A DNA stretch of 64,000 nucleotides from Diaminobutyricimonas aerilata. GTDB lineage: Bacteria; Actinomycetota; Actinomycetes; Actinomycetales; Microbacteriaceae. Under the pieces are notes generated by a model that did not search any database, had not been told where the DNA came from, and saw only the letters and a list, made by a program, of their open reading frames with translations. Positions 32,507 through 41,187 of this stretch are shown one piece after another (position 1 is the stretch's first letter; the number at the start of each line of letters is the position of its first letter). A program made the translations under genes and the position numbers. The stretch lies in NCBI RefSeq assembly GCF_002797715.1, contig NZ_PGFF01000001.1, forward strand, positions 2,503,304 to 2,567,303, in the 5' to 3' direction.

Positions 32507-35500
32507 TCAGCCCGCTGCGACCGCCGCGCGACCGAGGGCCAGACGTAGGTCGCCGGGTGCCATGTCGTCGGGGTGGTGGGTGACGAGCACGACGATGCGG
32601 TCGGCGAGCGCGACCCGCAGGCGGCGCATGAGCTCACCGGCCGTCGCCGCGTCGAGATGGGCCGTCGGTTCGTCGAGCAGCACGACGTCCGCGCGCGAGA
32701 GCAGGGTGCGGGCGATCGCGAGCCGCTGCCGCTGACCGCCCGAGAGCCCGGCGCCCTCCGAACCGAGCCGCGCATCCAGCCCGGCCGGATGGGCCCGCAG
32801 CGCGTCGGCGAGCCCGACCGCGTCGAGCGCCGCCCACAGCTCCCCGTCGCGCGGCGCGTCGTCGCGCGGGCGGGCGAGCAGCAGGTTGGCGCGCACCGTC
32901 GAGTCGAACAGGTGCCCCTCCTGAGGGCACCACACCATGCGCCGCGCGAGCGAGGTCGCGTCGAGCCCCGCGACGTCCACGCCGTCGAGCAGCACATGGC
33001 CGCGCTCCGCCGGGAGCTGTCCCACGAGCACCGAGAGCAGCGTGCTCTTGCCCGCCCCGGACGGTCCCTCGATCGCGAGCCACTCCCCGCGTTGCACGAC
33101 GGCATCCACCCCCTCGACGACCGGCACGGCGGCTCCGGGCCAGCGCGCGGTCACGCCGTCGATCCGCAGCTCCTCCACGCGCGACGGCCCGGTGTCCGTG
33201 GCACGCGGCGCCGGGTCCACGGGATCGGCGAGCTCCCCCGTGCGGCGCAGCGCCGCGGCGAGCGCCGGCGCGTGCTGCACGGCGTCCACCACCGCGAGCA
33301 GCGGATCGATGAGTCCGAGCGGCAGCAGGGCGAGCACGGCGACGATCTCGGTCGGCAGCGTGCCCGCGGCGATCCCCGCGACCGTCGCCGGCAGCACGAG
33401 CACGGATGCCGCGGTGCACGCGAGCACGACGACGGCGGATCCGAGCCCGGCAGCGAGCGCCGAGCGCCGCACGGTATCGCCGGCGCGCGCGTCGAGCTCG
33501 AGAAGTTCCGCGGACGCCCGGTCGGCCGCCCCGTTCGCCCGCAGCTCCGCCGCCGCGGGAAGCGCCGCCGCCATCCGCCGCGTCAGGGCCGACGAGAACC
33601 GGCCCGCGCCGGCGGATGCGGCGGAATCGGCGACGAGCGTCACGAGCGGCGCGAGCACGAGCGCGACGGCGAGCGCCGCAGCGAACACGGGCAGGGCGGG
33701 CGCGTGCAGCAGGGCGACCGTGACGAGCGCCGCGGCGACCACCGCGACACCCACGGCGACGGGCAGCAGCACGCGCGGCACGAGGTCGCGCACCCGGTCC
33801 GCGGTGACCACGAGGTGGTCGAGCGCGGTGCCGCCGCGCAGCAGCGCGCGGGAGGAGCCGCCACGTCGCGCGAGCGCCGTCCACAAGCGGGCACGCCAGC
33901 TGCCGAGCGAGCGGAAGATCGCGTCGTGCGTGACGAGCCGCTCGGCGTAGCGCAGCGCGGCACGTCCGACGCCGAAGAACCGCACGCCGACGATGGCGAC
34001 CATGAGGTACATGATCGGCGGCTGCTGCGACGCCCGCACGATGAGCCACCCCGACACGGCGGTGAGGGCCGCGGCGAACAGCGCGGCGAGCGTGCCGAGC
34101 ACGATCGCCGCCGCGTAGCGCCCGAGCGCGGGACGCAGGAACGCGATCAGCACGCGCACCGGCGACGCCTCGGCACCGGATGCGGGCGCGTCGGGCGCCG
34201 GGATGGTCGGGGCCTCGGGTGCCTGCTCGACGCGCGCCTCGCGCAGTACACCGCGACCGAGCGTCACCCGGCGGTCGGCGACAGCGGCGACCTCGTGCTC
34301 GTGGGTCGCGATGAGCACGGCGACGCGTCCGCGGACGCGCGCGAGCTCGTCGACCACGAGCCGCGCGCTGTGGGCGTCGAGGTGCGCGGTGGGCTCGTCG
34401 AGCACGAGCAGCTGCGCGCCGTCGGCCACGCGCGCGACGCCGCGCGCCACCGCGAGGCGGCGCAGCTCCCCGGGGCTGAGGCGCGCGGGGTCAGCGGCGG
34501 GTTCGTGGAGCCCGAGCCGCCCGAGCACGGCGCGCAACTCGGGGTCGTCGACGCCCGGCGCGTAGCGGCGCAGCTCGCGGAGCACCGTGTCGTCGACGGT
34601 GTGCGGATGCTGGGGAACCCAGGCGATCGCGGTCGGCACTTCGAGGGCACCCCCGACGCGTGCGGCGCGGTCGAGTGTGCCGGTGATCGCGCCGAGCAGG
34701 GTGCTCTTGCCCGCGCCGGAGGGTCCCTCGACGACGACCGTCTCCCCCGACCGCACCTCGAGGTCGAACCCGGCGAGCACGACGCCGCGCTCCGGGTACG
34801 CGACGGTGAGGTCGCGTGCGCGCACGACAGCGCCGTCGGCCGCGCCCCTCGCGATCCGCTCGGTGCGGGCATCCGCGCCGCGGCTCGTCAGTTCCCGTGC
34901 CCGGTCGAGCGCGACGGCGCCGGACTGGGCGGCGTGGAACGCGGTGCCGAGGTCGCGGAACGGGGTGAAGCACTCGGGGGCGAGCACGAGCACGAGCAGG
35001 CCGATCTCGAGCGGCAGCTCGCCGTGCACGAGGCGCACGCCGACGAACACCGCGACGACGGCGACCGAGATCGTGGAGATGAGTTCGAGCACGAGGGAGG
35101 AGAGGAACGCGAGGCGCAGGGTCGCGAGCGTCGTGCGCCGGTGCTCCTCGGAGATCCGGTCGAGGGCCGCCGCCTGCTCGTCGACGCGCCCGAGCCCGAC
35201 GAGCACCGGCAGCCCGCGGGCGAGCTCGACGAGGTGGTCGGAGAGCCGCGCGAGGGCGGCGACGGACTCGGCCGAGCGGTCCCGCGTGTGCAGCCCGACG
35301 AGCGCCATGAACACCGGCACGAGCGGCACCGTGAGCACGACGATGAGGGCGCTCACCCAGTCGGCGGCGAGGATGCGCAGACCGACGACCACCGGGACGA
35401 CGGCGGCTCCCGTGACCGCCGGCAGCACCCGGCGGGCGAACGCGTCGAGGTCGTCGAGCCCCGACGACGCGAGCTGCGCGGCGGATCCCACGCGGGAGTC

Positions 35501-35821
35501 GACACCCCCGGCGAGGTACCGGAGCACGAGCGCGCGCCGCACGCGCGACTTCGCGGCGATCGCCGCTCGGGCCGCGACCACCTCGCCGAGCCACGCGGCA
35601 CCGGCGCGGGCCACCGCGGCGCAGAGGCCCGCGATCACCGCGCCGCGCCATCCGTCGCCGCCGTCGATGACGGCGACGACCCCGCGGGCGAGCGCCTCGG
35701 CGAGCACGACGAGTGCGACCGCCCGCACCGCCGCGAGCACGCCGAGCAGGTAGAGCGCGCGCGGGTCGATCGGCCCGAGACGTGCGAGCCGCTCGGCGAG
35801 CCGAGCCGGGATGCGCGGCAT
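32507..35821 (-). CDS. cydDC: fused CydDC heterodimer-type ABC exporter
   Basis: 1104 residues. The first half (about 1-525) is CydD: six membrane helices followed by Walker A VEGPSGAGKSTLLGAI and signature LSPGELRRLAVARG, with LVLDEPTAHLD. The second half (about 570-1104) is CydC: six helices (including LTAVSGWLIVRASQQPPIMYLMVAIVGVRFFGVGRAALRY, typical of CydC), a second GPSGAGKSTLL, LSGGQRQRLAIA and VVLLDEPTAHLD. In E. coli CydDC exports cysteine and glutathione and is needed to assemble cytochrome bd. Here both subunits are one polypeptide. The start ATG at 35821 overlaps the cydB stop (ATGA). The frame remains open further upstream through cydB, but family homology begins here. Confidence 0.93.
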   Translation of the reverse strand: MPRIPARLAERLARLGPIDPRALYLLGVLAAVRAVALVVLAEALARGVVAVIDGGDGWRGAVIAGLCAAVARAGAAWLGEVVAARAAIAAKSRVRRALVLRYLAGGVDSRVGSAAQLASSGLDDLDAFARRVLPAVTGAAVVPVVVGLRILAADWVSALIVVLTVPLVPVFMALVGLHTRDRSAESVAALARLSDHLVELARGLPVLVGLGRVDEQAAALDRISEEHRRTTLATLRLAFLSSLVLELISTISVAVVAVFVGVRLVHGELPLEIGLLVLVLAPECFTPFRDLGTAFHAAQSGAVALDRARELTSRGADARTERIARGAADGAVVRARDLTVAYPERGVVLAGFDLEVRSGETVVVEGPSGAGKSTLLGAITGTLDRAARVGGALEVPTAIAWVPQHPHTVDDTVLRELRRYAPGVDDPELRAVLGRLGLHEPAADPARLSPGELRRLAVARGVARVADGAQLLVLDEPTAHLDAHSARLVVDELARVRGRVAVLIATHEHEVAAVADRRVTLGRGVLREARVEQAPEAPTIPAPDAPASGAEASPVRVLIAFLRPALGRYAAAIVLGTLAALFAAALTAVSGWLIVRASQQPPIMYLMVAIVGVRFFGVGRAALRYAERLVTHDAIFRSLGSWRARLWTALARRGGSSRALLRGGTALDHLVVTADRVRDLVPRVLLPVAVGVAVVAAALVTVALLHAPALPVFAAALAVALVLAPLVTLVADSAASAGAGRFSSALTRRMAAALPAAAELRANGAADRASAELLELDARAGDTVRRSALAAGLGSAVVVLACTAASVLVLPATVAGIAAGTLPTEIVAVLALLPLGLIDPLLAVVDAVQHAPALAAALRRTGELADPVDPAPRATDTGPSRVEELRIDGVTARWPGAAVPVVEGVDAVVQRGEWLAIEGPSGAGKSTLLSVLVGQLPAERGHVLLDGVDVAGLDATSLARRMVWCPQEGHLFDSTVRANLLLARPRDDAPRDGELWAALDAVGLADALRAHPAGLDARLGSEGAGLSGGQRQRLAIARTLLSRADVVLLDEPTAHLDAATAGELMRRLRVALADRIVVLVTHHPDDMAPGDLRLALGRAAVAAG

Positions 35822-36834
35822 CAGTGCACCGGGTGGTGCTCGGGGATGTGCCGCTCGCCGATCCGGCGGCGGAACACCCAGTACGTCCACCCCTGGTAGG
35901 CGAGCACGAGCGGCACGCCGAACGCGGCGACGACGCTCATGACGCCGAGCGCGTAGTCGCCGCTCGACGCGTTCGACACCGTGAGATCCCACGCGCGATC
36001 GAGGGTCGACGGCAGCACCACCGGATACACGGCGGTGAAGATCGCCGCGACGCCGGCGAGCAGCAGCGCCGCCATGCCCGCGAACGCGACGCCCTCGCGG
36101 CGGCGGCGCGCGGCGGTCCACGCGACCCCGCCCGCGACGACGGCGAGGGCGGCGAGGCACCAGCTCACGATCGACCCGTCGCGCAGCTGGACGACGAGCA
36201 CCCAGCCGATCAGCGGCACGAGCGCCACGGGCATCCACCGGGCGGCGAACCGTCCCGCGCTCTCGCGCACGCCGCCCTCGGTCTTGAGCGCGAGGAACGC
36301 CGCGGCGTGGGCGAGGCAGAACCCGACGACCGCGAGTCCGCCGAGCACGGCGGGCCAGCCGAACCACGCGAACGGCCCCCCGACACGGTCGCCGTTCTCG
36401 TTGAGCGGCAACCCGACCGTCGTGATGGCGAGCAGGGCGCCGACGCCGAACGCGGCGACGAGCGAGCCGAGACCGAGGGCCCGATCCCACCAGCGGGTCC
36501 ACCGCGCCGTGCGGCCCTTGCCGCGGTACTCGATCGACACCGCGCGCAGGATGAGGGCGAGCAGCACGAACACGAGCGGCAGGTACAGGGCCGAGAGCAG
36601 CGACGCGTACCAGAGCGGGAACGCGGCGAAGGTGGCGCCGACCGCGGTGAGCAGCCACACCTCGTTGCCGTCCCAGACGGGTCCGATGGTGTTGAGCATC
36701 ACGCGGCGACGACGGTCGTCGCGGGTGGAGAACAGCAGGTGCATGCCGACGCCGAGATCGAACCCCTCGAGCAGCAGGTAGCCCGCCCAGAGCACGGCGA
36801 TGAGCACGAACCAGACGGTGGGCAGCACATCCAT
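35821..36834 (-). CDS. cydB: cytochrome bd ubiquinol oxidase subunit II
   Basis: 337 residues, eight to nine membrane helices. LPTVWFVLIAVLWAGYLLLEGFDLGVGMHL, GPVWDGNEVWLLTAVGATFAAFPLWYA and the final LVLAYQGWTYWVFRRRI are family hallmarks. CydB supports the haem-bearing CydA in the plasma membrane, oxidising menaquinol and reducing O2 to water at low oxygen or under respiratory stress. ATG 36834 follows GGAAGGG. cydA ends 23 bp before it. Coupled to cydDC by a 4-bp overlap. Confidence 0.95.
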   Translation of the reverse strand: MDVLPTVWFVLIAVLWAGYLLLEGFDLGVGMHLLFSTRDDRRRRVMLNTIGPVWDGNEVWLLTAVGATFAAFPLWYASLLSALYLPLVFVLLALILRAVSIEYRGKGRTARWTRWWDRALGLGSLVAAFGVGALLAITTVGLPLNENGDRVGGPFAWFGWPAVLGGLAVVGFCLAHAAAFLALKTEGGVRESAGRFAARWMPVALVPLIGWVLVVQLRDGSIVSWCLAALAVVAGGVAWTAARRRREGVAFAGMAALLLAGVAAIFTAVYPVVLPSTLDRAWDLTVSNASSGDYALGVMSVVAAFGVPLVLAYQGWTYWVFRRRIGERHIPEHHPVH

Positions 36835-36856
36835 GACGGTCCCTTCCGGATGCCGG

Positions 36857-38440
36857 TCAGTAGGCGAAGGCGAGCACGTCGTCGCGACGCTCCGCGTCCG
36901 GGTCGGTGGGCTCATCTCGGCGCGGGCGGATGCCGGCGTCCGGCATCGCGGCGCGCACCCCGGCGCGCACGAACCGGACGAGCAGGGTCACCTCGACGAC
37001 GGCGAGGGCGCCGTAGACGAGCGCGAGCGAGATGAGGGAGAACAGCAGCTCCCCCGCCGTCACTCCGGGAGACACCGCGGCGGCGGTGAACATGAACACG
37101 CCGTCGGTGCCGCTCGGGTTCGGGTTGGGCACCACGACGAAGGGCTGGCGGCCCATCTCGGTGAAGACCCATCCGGCGGTGTTGGCCGCGAAGGGCGCGA
37201 GGATGCCGAGCACGGCGAGGCGCATGATCCACTTCGACTCCGGCACGGTGCCCTTGCGGGTCAGCCACAGCGCGACCGCCGCCGCGAAAGCGGCGAGAGC
37301 GCCGAATCCGATCATGAGCCGGAAGCCCCAGTAGGTGACCTCCATGAGCGGCACGTACTGGACGGGCTGCCCGGCGCGCTCGCCGTACATCGGGTCGTCG
37401 GGCAGGGTCTCGCCGTACTTCTCCTGGTATTCGGGGAGCAGATCGCTGACGCCCTCGATCTCGGTGTCGACGTCGCCGTGTGCGAGGAAGGAGAGCAGCC
37501 CGGGCACCTCGATGACGCTCACGACGTCGGAGCAGTCGCGGGAGCCGAGGTTGCCGACCGCGAACACCGAGAAGCTCGTGCCGGTCTTGCACGCCGCCTC
37601 GGCGGCGGCCATCTTCATCGGCTGCTGATCGAACATGAGCTTGGCCTGCAGGTCGCCGGTGAGCGCGACGCCGCCGAAGGCGACGACCGCCACCGCGGCC
37701 GCGATGCGCAGCGAGCGCAGCCACACCGCGTGGTCGGCCCGATCCCGCGCGGGCTCCGTCGCGGACGCGCCGACGATGACGCGACCGTCGGTGTCGACGG
37801 AGTCGAGTCCATCGCGGCGGCGGCGCCACAGCTGGTACCACGCGATGCCGAGGGCGAAGCCGGCGCCGACGCCGAGGGCGCCGAAGATCGTGTGGGTGAA
37901 GGCGGCGATCGCGGTGTTGTTGGTCAGCACCGCCCAGATGTCGGTCATCACCGGTCGCCCGTCGACGAGGTCGACGCCCACGGGATGCTGCATCCACGAG
38001 TTCGCGACGATGATGAAGTACGCCGAGACCACCGAGCCGGCGACGGCGATCCACAGGGTCGCCAGGTGCAGCTTCTTGGGCAGACGGTCCCAGCCGAAGA
38101 TCCACAGGCCGAGGAACGTGGACTCGAAGAAGAACGCGAGCAGGCCCTCCATCGCGAGCGGGGCGCCGAACACGTCACCGACGAAGCGGGAGTACTCGCT
38201 CCACGCCATCCCGAACTGGAACTCCTGCACGATGCCGGTGGCGACACCCATGATGAAGTTGATCAGGTAGAGCTTTCCCCAGAACTTCGTCATGCGCAGC
38301 CAGCGCTCGTCGCCGGTGCGCACCCAGAGGGTCTGCATGATCGCCACGAGCGGGCCGAGTCCGAGGGTGAGCGGCACCATCCAGAAGTGGTACACGGTGG
38401 TGATCCCGAACTGCCAGCGCGCGATCTCGAGCGGGTCCAC
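36857..38440 (-). CDS. cydA: cytochrome bd ubiquinol oxidase subunit I
   Basis: 527 residues, nine predicted helices. VDPLEIARWQFGITTVYHFWMVPLTLGLG has the haem b595 His in helix I, and EGLLAFFFESTFLGLWIFGWDRL, SWMQHPVG and GWVFTEMGRQPFVV are conserved CydA segments. The quinol-binding Q loop (about 240-330) is of the short actinobacterial type. The start is GTG 38440, which has AAGGAAGG upstream and opens with the family N terminus; the longer frame would run through the BlaI-like operators. The three operators at 38458-38529 lie just upstream, so it is probably regulated by the divergent BlaI. Confidence 0.95.
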   Translation of the reverse strand: MDPLEIARWQFGITTVYHFWMVPLTLGLGPLVAIMQTLWVRTGDERWLRMTKFWGKLYLINFIMGVATGIVQEFQFGMAWSEYSRFVGDVFGAPLAMEGLLAFFFESTFLGLWIFGWDRLPKKLHLATLWIAVAGSVVSAYFIIVANSWMQHPVGVDLVDGRPVMTDIWAVLTNNTAIAAFTHTIFGALGVGAGFALGIAWYQLWRRRRDGLDSVDTDGRVIVGASATEPARDRADHAVWLRSLRIAAAVAVVAFGGVALTGDLQAKLMFDQQPMKMAAAEAACKTGTSFSVFAVGNLGSRDCSDVVSVIEVPGLLSFLAHGDVDTEIEGVSDLLPEYQEKYGETLPDDPMYGERAGQPVQYVPLMEVTYWGFRLMIGFGALAAFAAAVALWLTRKGTVPESKWIMRLAVLGILAPFAANTAGWVFTEMGRQPFVVVPNPNPSGTDGVFMFTAAAVSPGVTAGELLFSLISLALVYGALAVVEVTLLVRFVRAGVRAAMPDAGIRPRRDEPTDPDAERRDDVLAFAY

Positions 38441-38457
38441 GGATGCCGCCTTCCTTT

Positions 38458-38474
38458 TTCTACGAGCCGTAGAA
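38458..38474. promoter_or_regulatory. BlaI-like operator 1 (cydA-proximal)
   Basis: TTCTACG-AGC-CGTAGAA, perfect 7-bp arms. It lies 18 bp upstream of the cydA start codon. Confidence 0.8.
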
Positions 38475-38479
38475 CTGAT

Positions 38480-38497
38480 TTCTACACCAGCGTAGAA
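38480..38497. promoter_or_regulatory. BlaI-like operator 2
   Basis: TTCTAC-ACCAGC-GTAGAA, the same half-sites with a spacer one base longer than sites 1 and 3. Confidence 0.75.
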
Positions 38498-38512
38498 CAT
38501 CTGCGGCACTAT

Positions 38513-38529
38513 TTCTACGTGGCGTAGAA
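38513..38529. promoter_or_regulatory. BlaI-like operator 3 (blaI-proximal)
   Basis: TTCTAC-GTGGC-GTAGAA. It lies 43 bp upstream of the blaI ATG, close to TATGCT (38537-38542), a probable -10 for blaI. Confidence 0.8.
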
Positions 38530-38572
38530 CAAGTGTTATGCTGACGGCGCACGGATGCGGGAGGAGGCTGCG

Positions 38573-38944
38573 ATGGCGACGCTCGGCGACCTGGAACGCG
38601 GCATCATGGACATCCTCTGGGACACCGGCGACCGGCTCTCCGCCTACGACCTGCGCGATCGACTCGCCGCGGACGGCGGCGAAGCGGGCAAGCGGCTCGC
38701 CGCCACGACCGTGCTCACCGTGCTCTCCCGCCTCGAGCACAAGGGCTTCGTCGCCCGCGATCGCGCGAGCCGCCCGCACGTCTACCGGGCCGCCTCGTCG
38801 CGCGCCGATCACATGGCCGAGCTCATGCACGAGGTGCTCGGGGGCGCGGCGGATCGCACGGCCGTACTCGAACGCTTCGTGGGGCAGGTGAGCCCGGACG
38901 ACGCCGACATGTTGCGGCGCCTGCTCGACCGTCCGCGCGACTGA
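38573..38944 (+). CDS. BlaI/MecI/CopY-family transcriptional repressor
   Basis: 123 residues. LGDLERGIMDILWDTGDRLSAYDLRDRLAADGG...LAATTVLTVLSRLEHKGFVARDRASRPHVYRA is the BlaI winged helix (about 3-75): the helix TTVLTVLSRLEHKGFV reads DNA and RPHVYRA is the wing. The C-terminal helices dimerise. An ATG at 38555 is in frame, but ATG 38573 has GGAGGAGG at ideal spacing. BlaI repressors are inactivated by cleavage by the membrane protease encoded next door. Here the operators lie between blaI and cydA, suggesting autoregulation and control of cytochrome bd. Confidence 0.93.
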   Translation: MATLGDLERGIMDILWDTGDRLSAYDLRDRLAADGGEAGKRLAATTVLTVLSRLEHKGFVARDRASRPHVYRAASSRADHMAELMHEVLGGAADRTAVLERFVGQVSPDDADMLRRLLDRPRD

Positions 38945-38949
38945 CCGAC

Positions 38950-39918
38950 ATGATCGGGGCCGCCCTCGCCCTCGCGGCGCTCGCGCTGGCCCTCGCCTGG
39001 CCGGTGCCGATCCTGCTCGAGCGGGCCCGCTGGACCCGGCGGGCTCCCGCCACGGCGCTCGTGCTCTGGCAGGCCGTCGCGCTCGCGGGGGGCCTGTCGA
39101 TGATCGGCGCGCTGCTCACCTTCGGCCTCGCCCCGTTCGGCGCCGACCTCGTCGATGCGGGCCTCGGACTCGTCGATTCGGTCGTCGAGAACCGGCCGCT
39201 GCACGCGGCCGATCTCCCTCACCTCTTCGCCCTGTGCGGCGCCGCCCTGCTCGGCGGCCACCTGTTGCTCAACCTCGCGCTCACGATCGTGCGCACCGAG
39301 CGCCAGCGCCGTCGGCACGCCAACCTCGTGCAGCTGCTGAGCACCCCGATGCCCGACCGGCCGAACACCCGCGTGCTCGACAACGCGGTGCCGGTCGCTT
39401 ACTGCCTGCCGAGCGGCGCCCACTCGGTGACGGTGTTCTCCGCCGGCCTGCTTCGGCTGCTCGGCGAACGCGAGCTGCAGGCCGTCGTCGAGCACGAGCG
39501 CGCCCACGTCGCCCAGCGGCACGACGTCGTGCTCGTCGCCTTCCGAGCCTGGCACGCGTCGCTGCCGTGGTTCCCCATCGCCAACCGCGCGCAGCGTGAG
39601 GTGGGCGCCCTCGTCGAGATGCTCGCGGACGACCGGGCGCGCCGCCACGTCGACGACGAGACCCTCGCGACCGCCATCGCGCTCGTCGCCGGAGGGCCGG
39701 ATGCGGTGACGGCCGAACCGTCGGAGGTCGCCGTGGCGCCGCGAGCGCGCTGGGCCGAGGTCGCCTCGCCCGATCAGGTGCGCGATCGTGTGCGCCGGCT
39801 GCTCATCCGCACCCCGGCGCTCGGCGCTCCCGCCCGCGCCGGCGTGCTCGTCACCGCCCTCGCGCTGCTCGTCGTGCCGACGGCGTTGCTGCTCGGGCCG
39901 GCGATCGAGCGCTTGTGA
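38950..39918 (+). CDS. M56-family membrane metalloprotease (BlaR1-like)
   Basis: 322 residues. Three to four membrane helices (about 1-20, 33-57, 90-112, 298-320) surround a cytoplasmic protease domain with HERAHVAQRHD, the HExxH zinc motif, and ADDRARRHVDD carrying a further metal ligand. In BlaR1/MecR1 this domain cleaves the repressor. There is no penicillin-binding sensor domain, so the trigger is not beta-lactam binding. The gene follows blaI by 5 bp and is almost surely its partner. Confidence 0.9.
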   Translation: MIGAALALAALALALAWPVPILLERARWTRRAPATALVLWQAVALAGGLSMIGALLTFGLAPFGADLVDAGLGLVDSVVENRPLHAADLPHLFALCGAALLGGHLLLNLALTIVRTERQRRRHANLVQLLSTPMPDRPNTRVLDNAVPVAYCLPSGAHSVTVFSAGLLRLLGERELQAVVEHERAHVAQRHDVVLVAFRAWHASLPWFPIANRAQREVGALVEMLADDRARRHVDDETLATAIALVAGGPDAVTAEPSEVAVAPRARWAEVASPDQVRDRVRRLLIRTPALGAPARAGVLVTALALLVVPTALLLGPAIERL

Positions 39919-39945
39919 GGCGCGGCGACCGAGCGCGTGTGAGGT

Positions 39946-40284
39946 TCAGCGACCTCGGCGCGGTGTGCCCGTCATGCCGATGCGGCGGTGGGATTCGATG
40001 AGCACGTCGTGGGCGGCCTTCGTCGCCGCCCGCAGCGTGCGGTAGTAGCCGATGAGGCGACGGTCGGCACTCGATTCGGCCCAGGTCACGGCGCGGTAGC
40101 CGCGCTCGCCGCCCAGCTCGATCGCACGCACGATCGCGTACGGCCGCCCCTGCGGGGTGACCATGCGCCAGACGCCCGGCTCGGTCTCGACGGCGGAGAG
40201 CAGCGGATGCCACTCCGGGATGTGATCGCGCTCGGCGCGACGGCGGGCGTCGACGCCGTCTTGACGATCGTGCTGCATGGCCAC
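39946..40284 (-). CDS. hypothetical protein (112 aa)
   Basis: Not recognised. The GTG at 40284 has AGAGGAG 8 nt upstream. Sequence outline: HIPEWHPLLSAVETEPGVWRMVTPQGRPYAIVRAIELGGERGYRAVTWAESS, DRRLIGYYRTLRAATKAAHDVLIESH and a basic tail. The strands (WRMVTP, YAIVRAIE, YRAVTW) followed by a Y-x-TL-x-AA helix resemble the pattern in the next small protein, 40375-40605. Cytoplasmic, no motif of known function. It converges on the M56 protease gene. Confidence 0.65.
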   Translation of the reverse strand: MAMQHDRQDGVDARRRAERDHIPEWHPLLSAVETEPGVWRMVTPQGRPYAIVRAIELGGERGYRAVTWAESSADRRLIGYYRTLRAATKAAHDVLIESHRRIGMTGTPRRGR

Positions 40285-40374
40285 GCGGGTGCTCCTCTCG
40301 AAGCAGCCGGCCCTGCGATTCGGGAGTGTAGCCGACGCAGCGGACAGCCGCGTCCGAGTTCCGCGCGGCCTCGG

Positions 40375-40605
40375 TCAGACGGCGGTGAGCCGTTCGACGT
40401 ACTGCACCACGCGGCGCTGCGCCGCGTCGAGCGTCGCGTATTCGCCGAGGTAGTCGCCGAAGGCGCTGCTCGCGTAGTAGCGGCCATCCTTGCGCTCGAC
40501 GTATCCGGCGAAGTGCTCCTGGACGCACGCGGTCCAGAAGTCGTCGTCGGCCATCCGCCAGTTCGCCACGGTGCGGACGGTCGGCTGATGGAGGGTCTGG
40601 TGCAT
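40375..40605 (-). CDS. hypothetical protein (76 aa)
   Basis: Not recognised. MHQTLHQPTVRTVANWRMADDDFWTACVQEHFAGYVERKDGRYYASSAFGDYLGEYATLDAAQRRVVQYVERL in outline. The aromatic-rich strands and final Y-x-TL-x-AA helix look like a short relative of the neighbour at 39946. No clear Shine-Dalgarno. A second Met (MADDDFW) is an alternative start. Confidence 0.6.
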   Translation of the reverse strand: MHQTLHQPTVRTVANWRMADDDFWTACVQEHFAGYVERKDGRYYASSAFGDYLGEYATLDAAQRRVVQYVERLTAV

Positions 40606-40712
40606 GCCAATACCATGGCCGAAATTCCGGACGAGGTGACCAAGGTCCCGCGAAGCTCTCAGGAAAGTCCCCGACCGCTCTCCAAGACCACCGTCGCGGC
40701 TCCTTTAAACGA

Positions 40713-40747
40713 CCGTCGCGACGGACCCATGGGGTCCGTCGCGACGG
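40713..40747 (-). terminator. intrinsic-type terminator downstream of the 119-aa gene
   Basis: CCGTCGCGACGGACCC (40713-40728), loop ATG, and GGGTCCGTCGCGACGG (40732-40747) form a perfect 16-bp stem 17 bp after the stop at 40764. On the minus strand it is followed by TCGTTTAAAG, a short T stretch. Confidence 0.75.
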
Positions 40748-40763
40748 GTCGTACCGAAGCTGC

Positions 40764-41123
40764 TCAGGCGGCTTCGACGAGCGCCGGGGCGCTCACGGCT
40801 TCGAGCTCCGCGTCGAGCTCGGCATCGACCTCGACGACGCTGCGGTCGACATCGGGCAGCGGCATCGAGATCGGCGGCATGAAGGTGTGCGGACGCAGCA
40901 GCAGCTCGGTGACCCGCGACGGGTCCGCGCAGTACGAGCGCACGTGCGGCTGACCGATCCGCGCCACTTCGTAGACGTCGCCGCGGCGGGTCAGAAACCC
41001 GATGAGCGCGTCCATGCCTCCGCGGGTGGATCGCTTGTCGACGATCCTCCAGTGGTTCGGAGCGAAAGGCAGGATGCCGATGTCCGAAGCCTTAGTGATA
41101 CGACGTTGTTCCTGCCCCACCAT
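40764..41123 (-). CDS. hypothetical protein (119 aa)
   Basis: Not recognised. ATG 41123 follows GGGAGGGACC and is preferred over an upstream in-frame ATG at 41150 that lacks a ribosome site. ITKASDIGILPFAPNHWRIVDKRSTRGGMDALIGFLTRRGDVYEVARIGQPHVRSYCAD forms a compact alpha/beta region, and the acidic C terminus (DVDRSVVEVDAELDAELEAV) looks disordered. Third of three small minus-strand genes in a row. A strong terminator follows it. Confidence 0.65.
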   Translation of the reverse strand: MVGQEQRRITKASDIGILPFAPNHWRIVDKRSTRGGMDALIGFLTRRGDVYEVARIGQPHVRSYCADPSRVTELLLRPHTFMPPISMPLPDVDRSVVEVDAELDAELEAVSAPALVEAA

Positions 41124-41187
41124 GGTCCCTCCCTGACGTTGGTTCTGCACTTACGAATCCGAGTATGGCGAACTCGGCGGCGGGACG

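Noticed and set aside
32507-36658. A single 1,383-residue CydBDC fusion
   Set aside because: The first 279 residues read cydB in the wrong frame. The true cydDC start overlaps the cydB stop by 4 bp.
39904-39953. Tandem copy of the last bases of the M56 protease gene
   Set aside because: The two GCGAYCGAGCGCKTGTGAGG units are adjacent and imperfect, with no evidence of function; probably a minor duplication.
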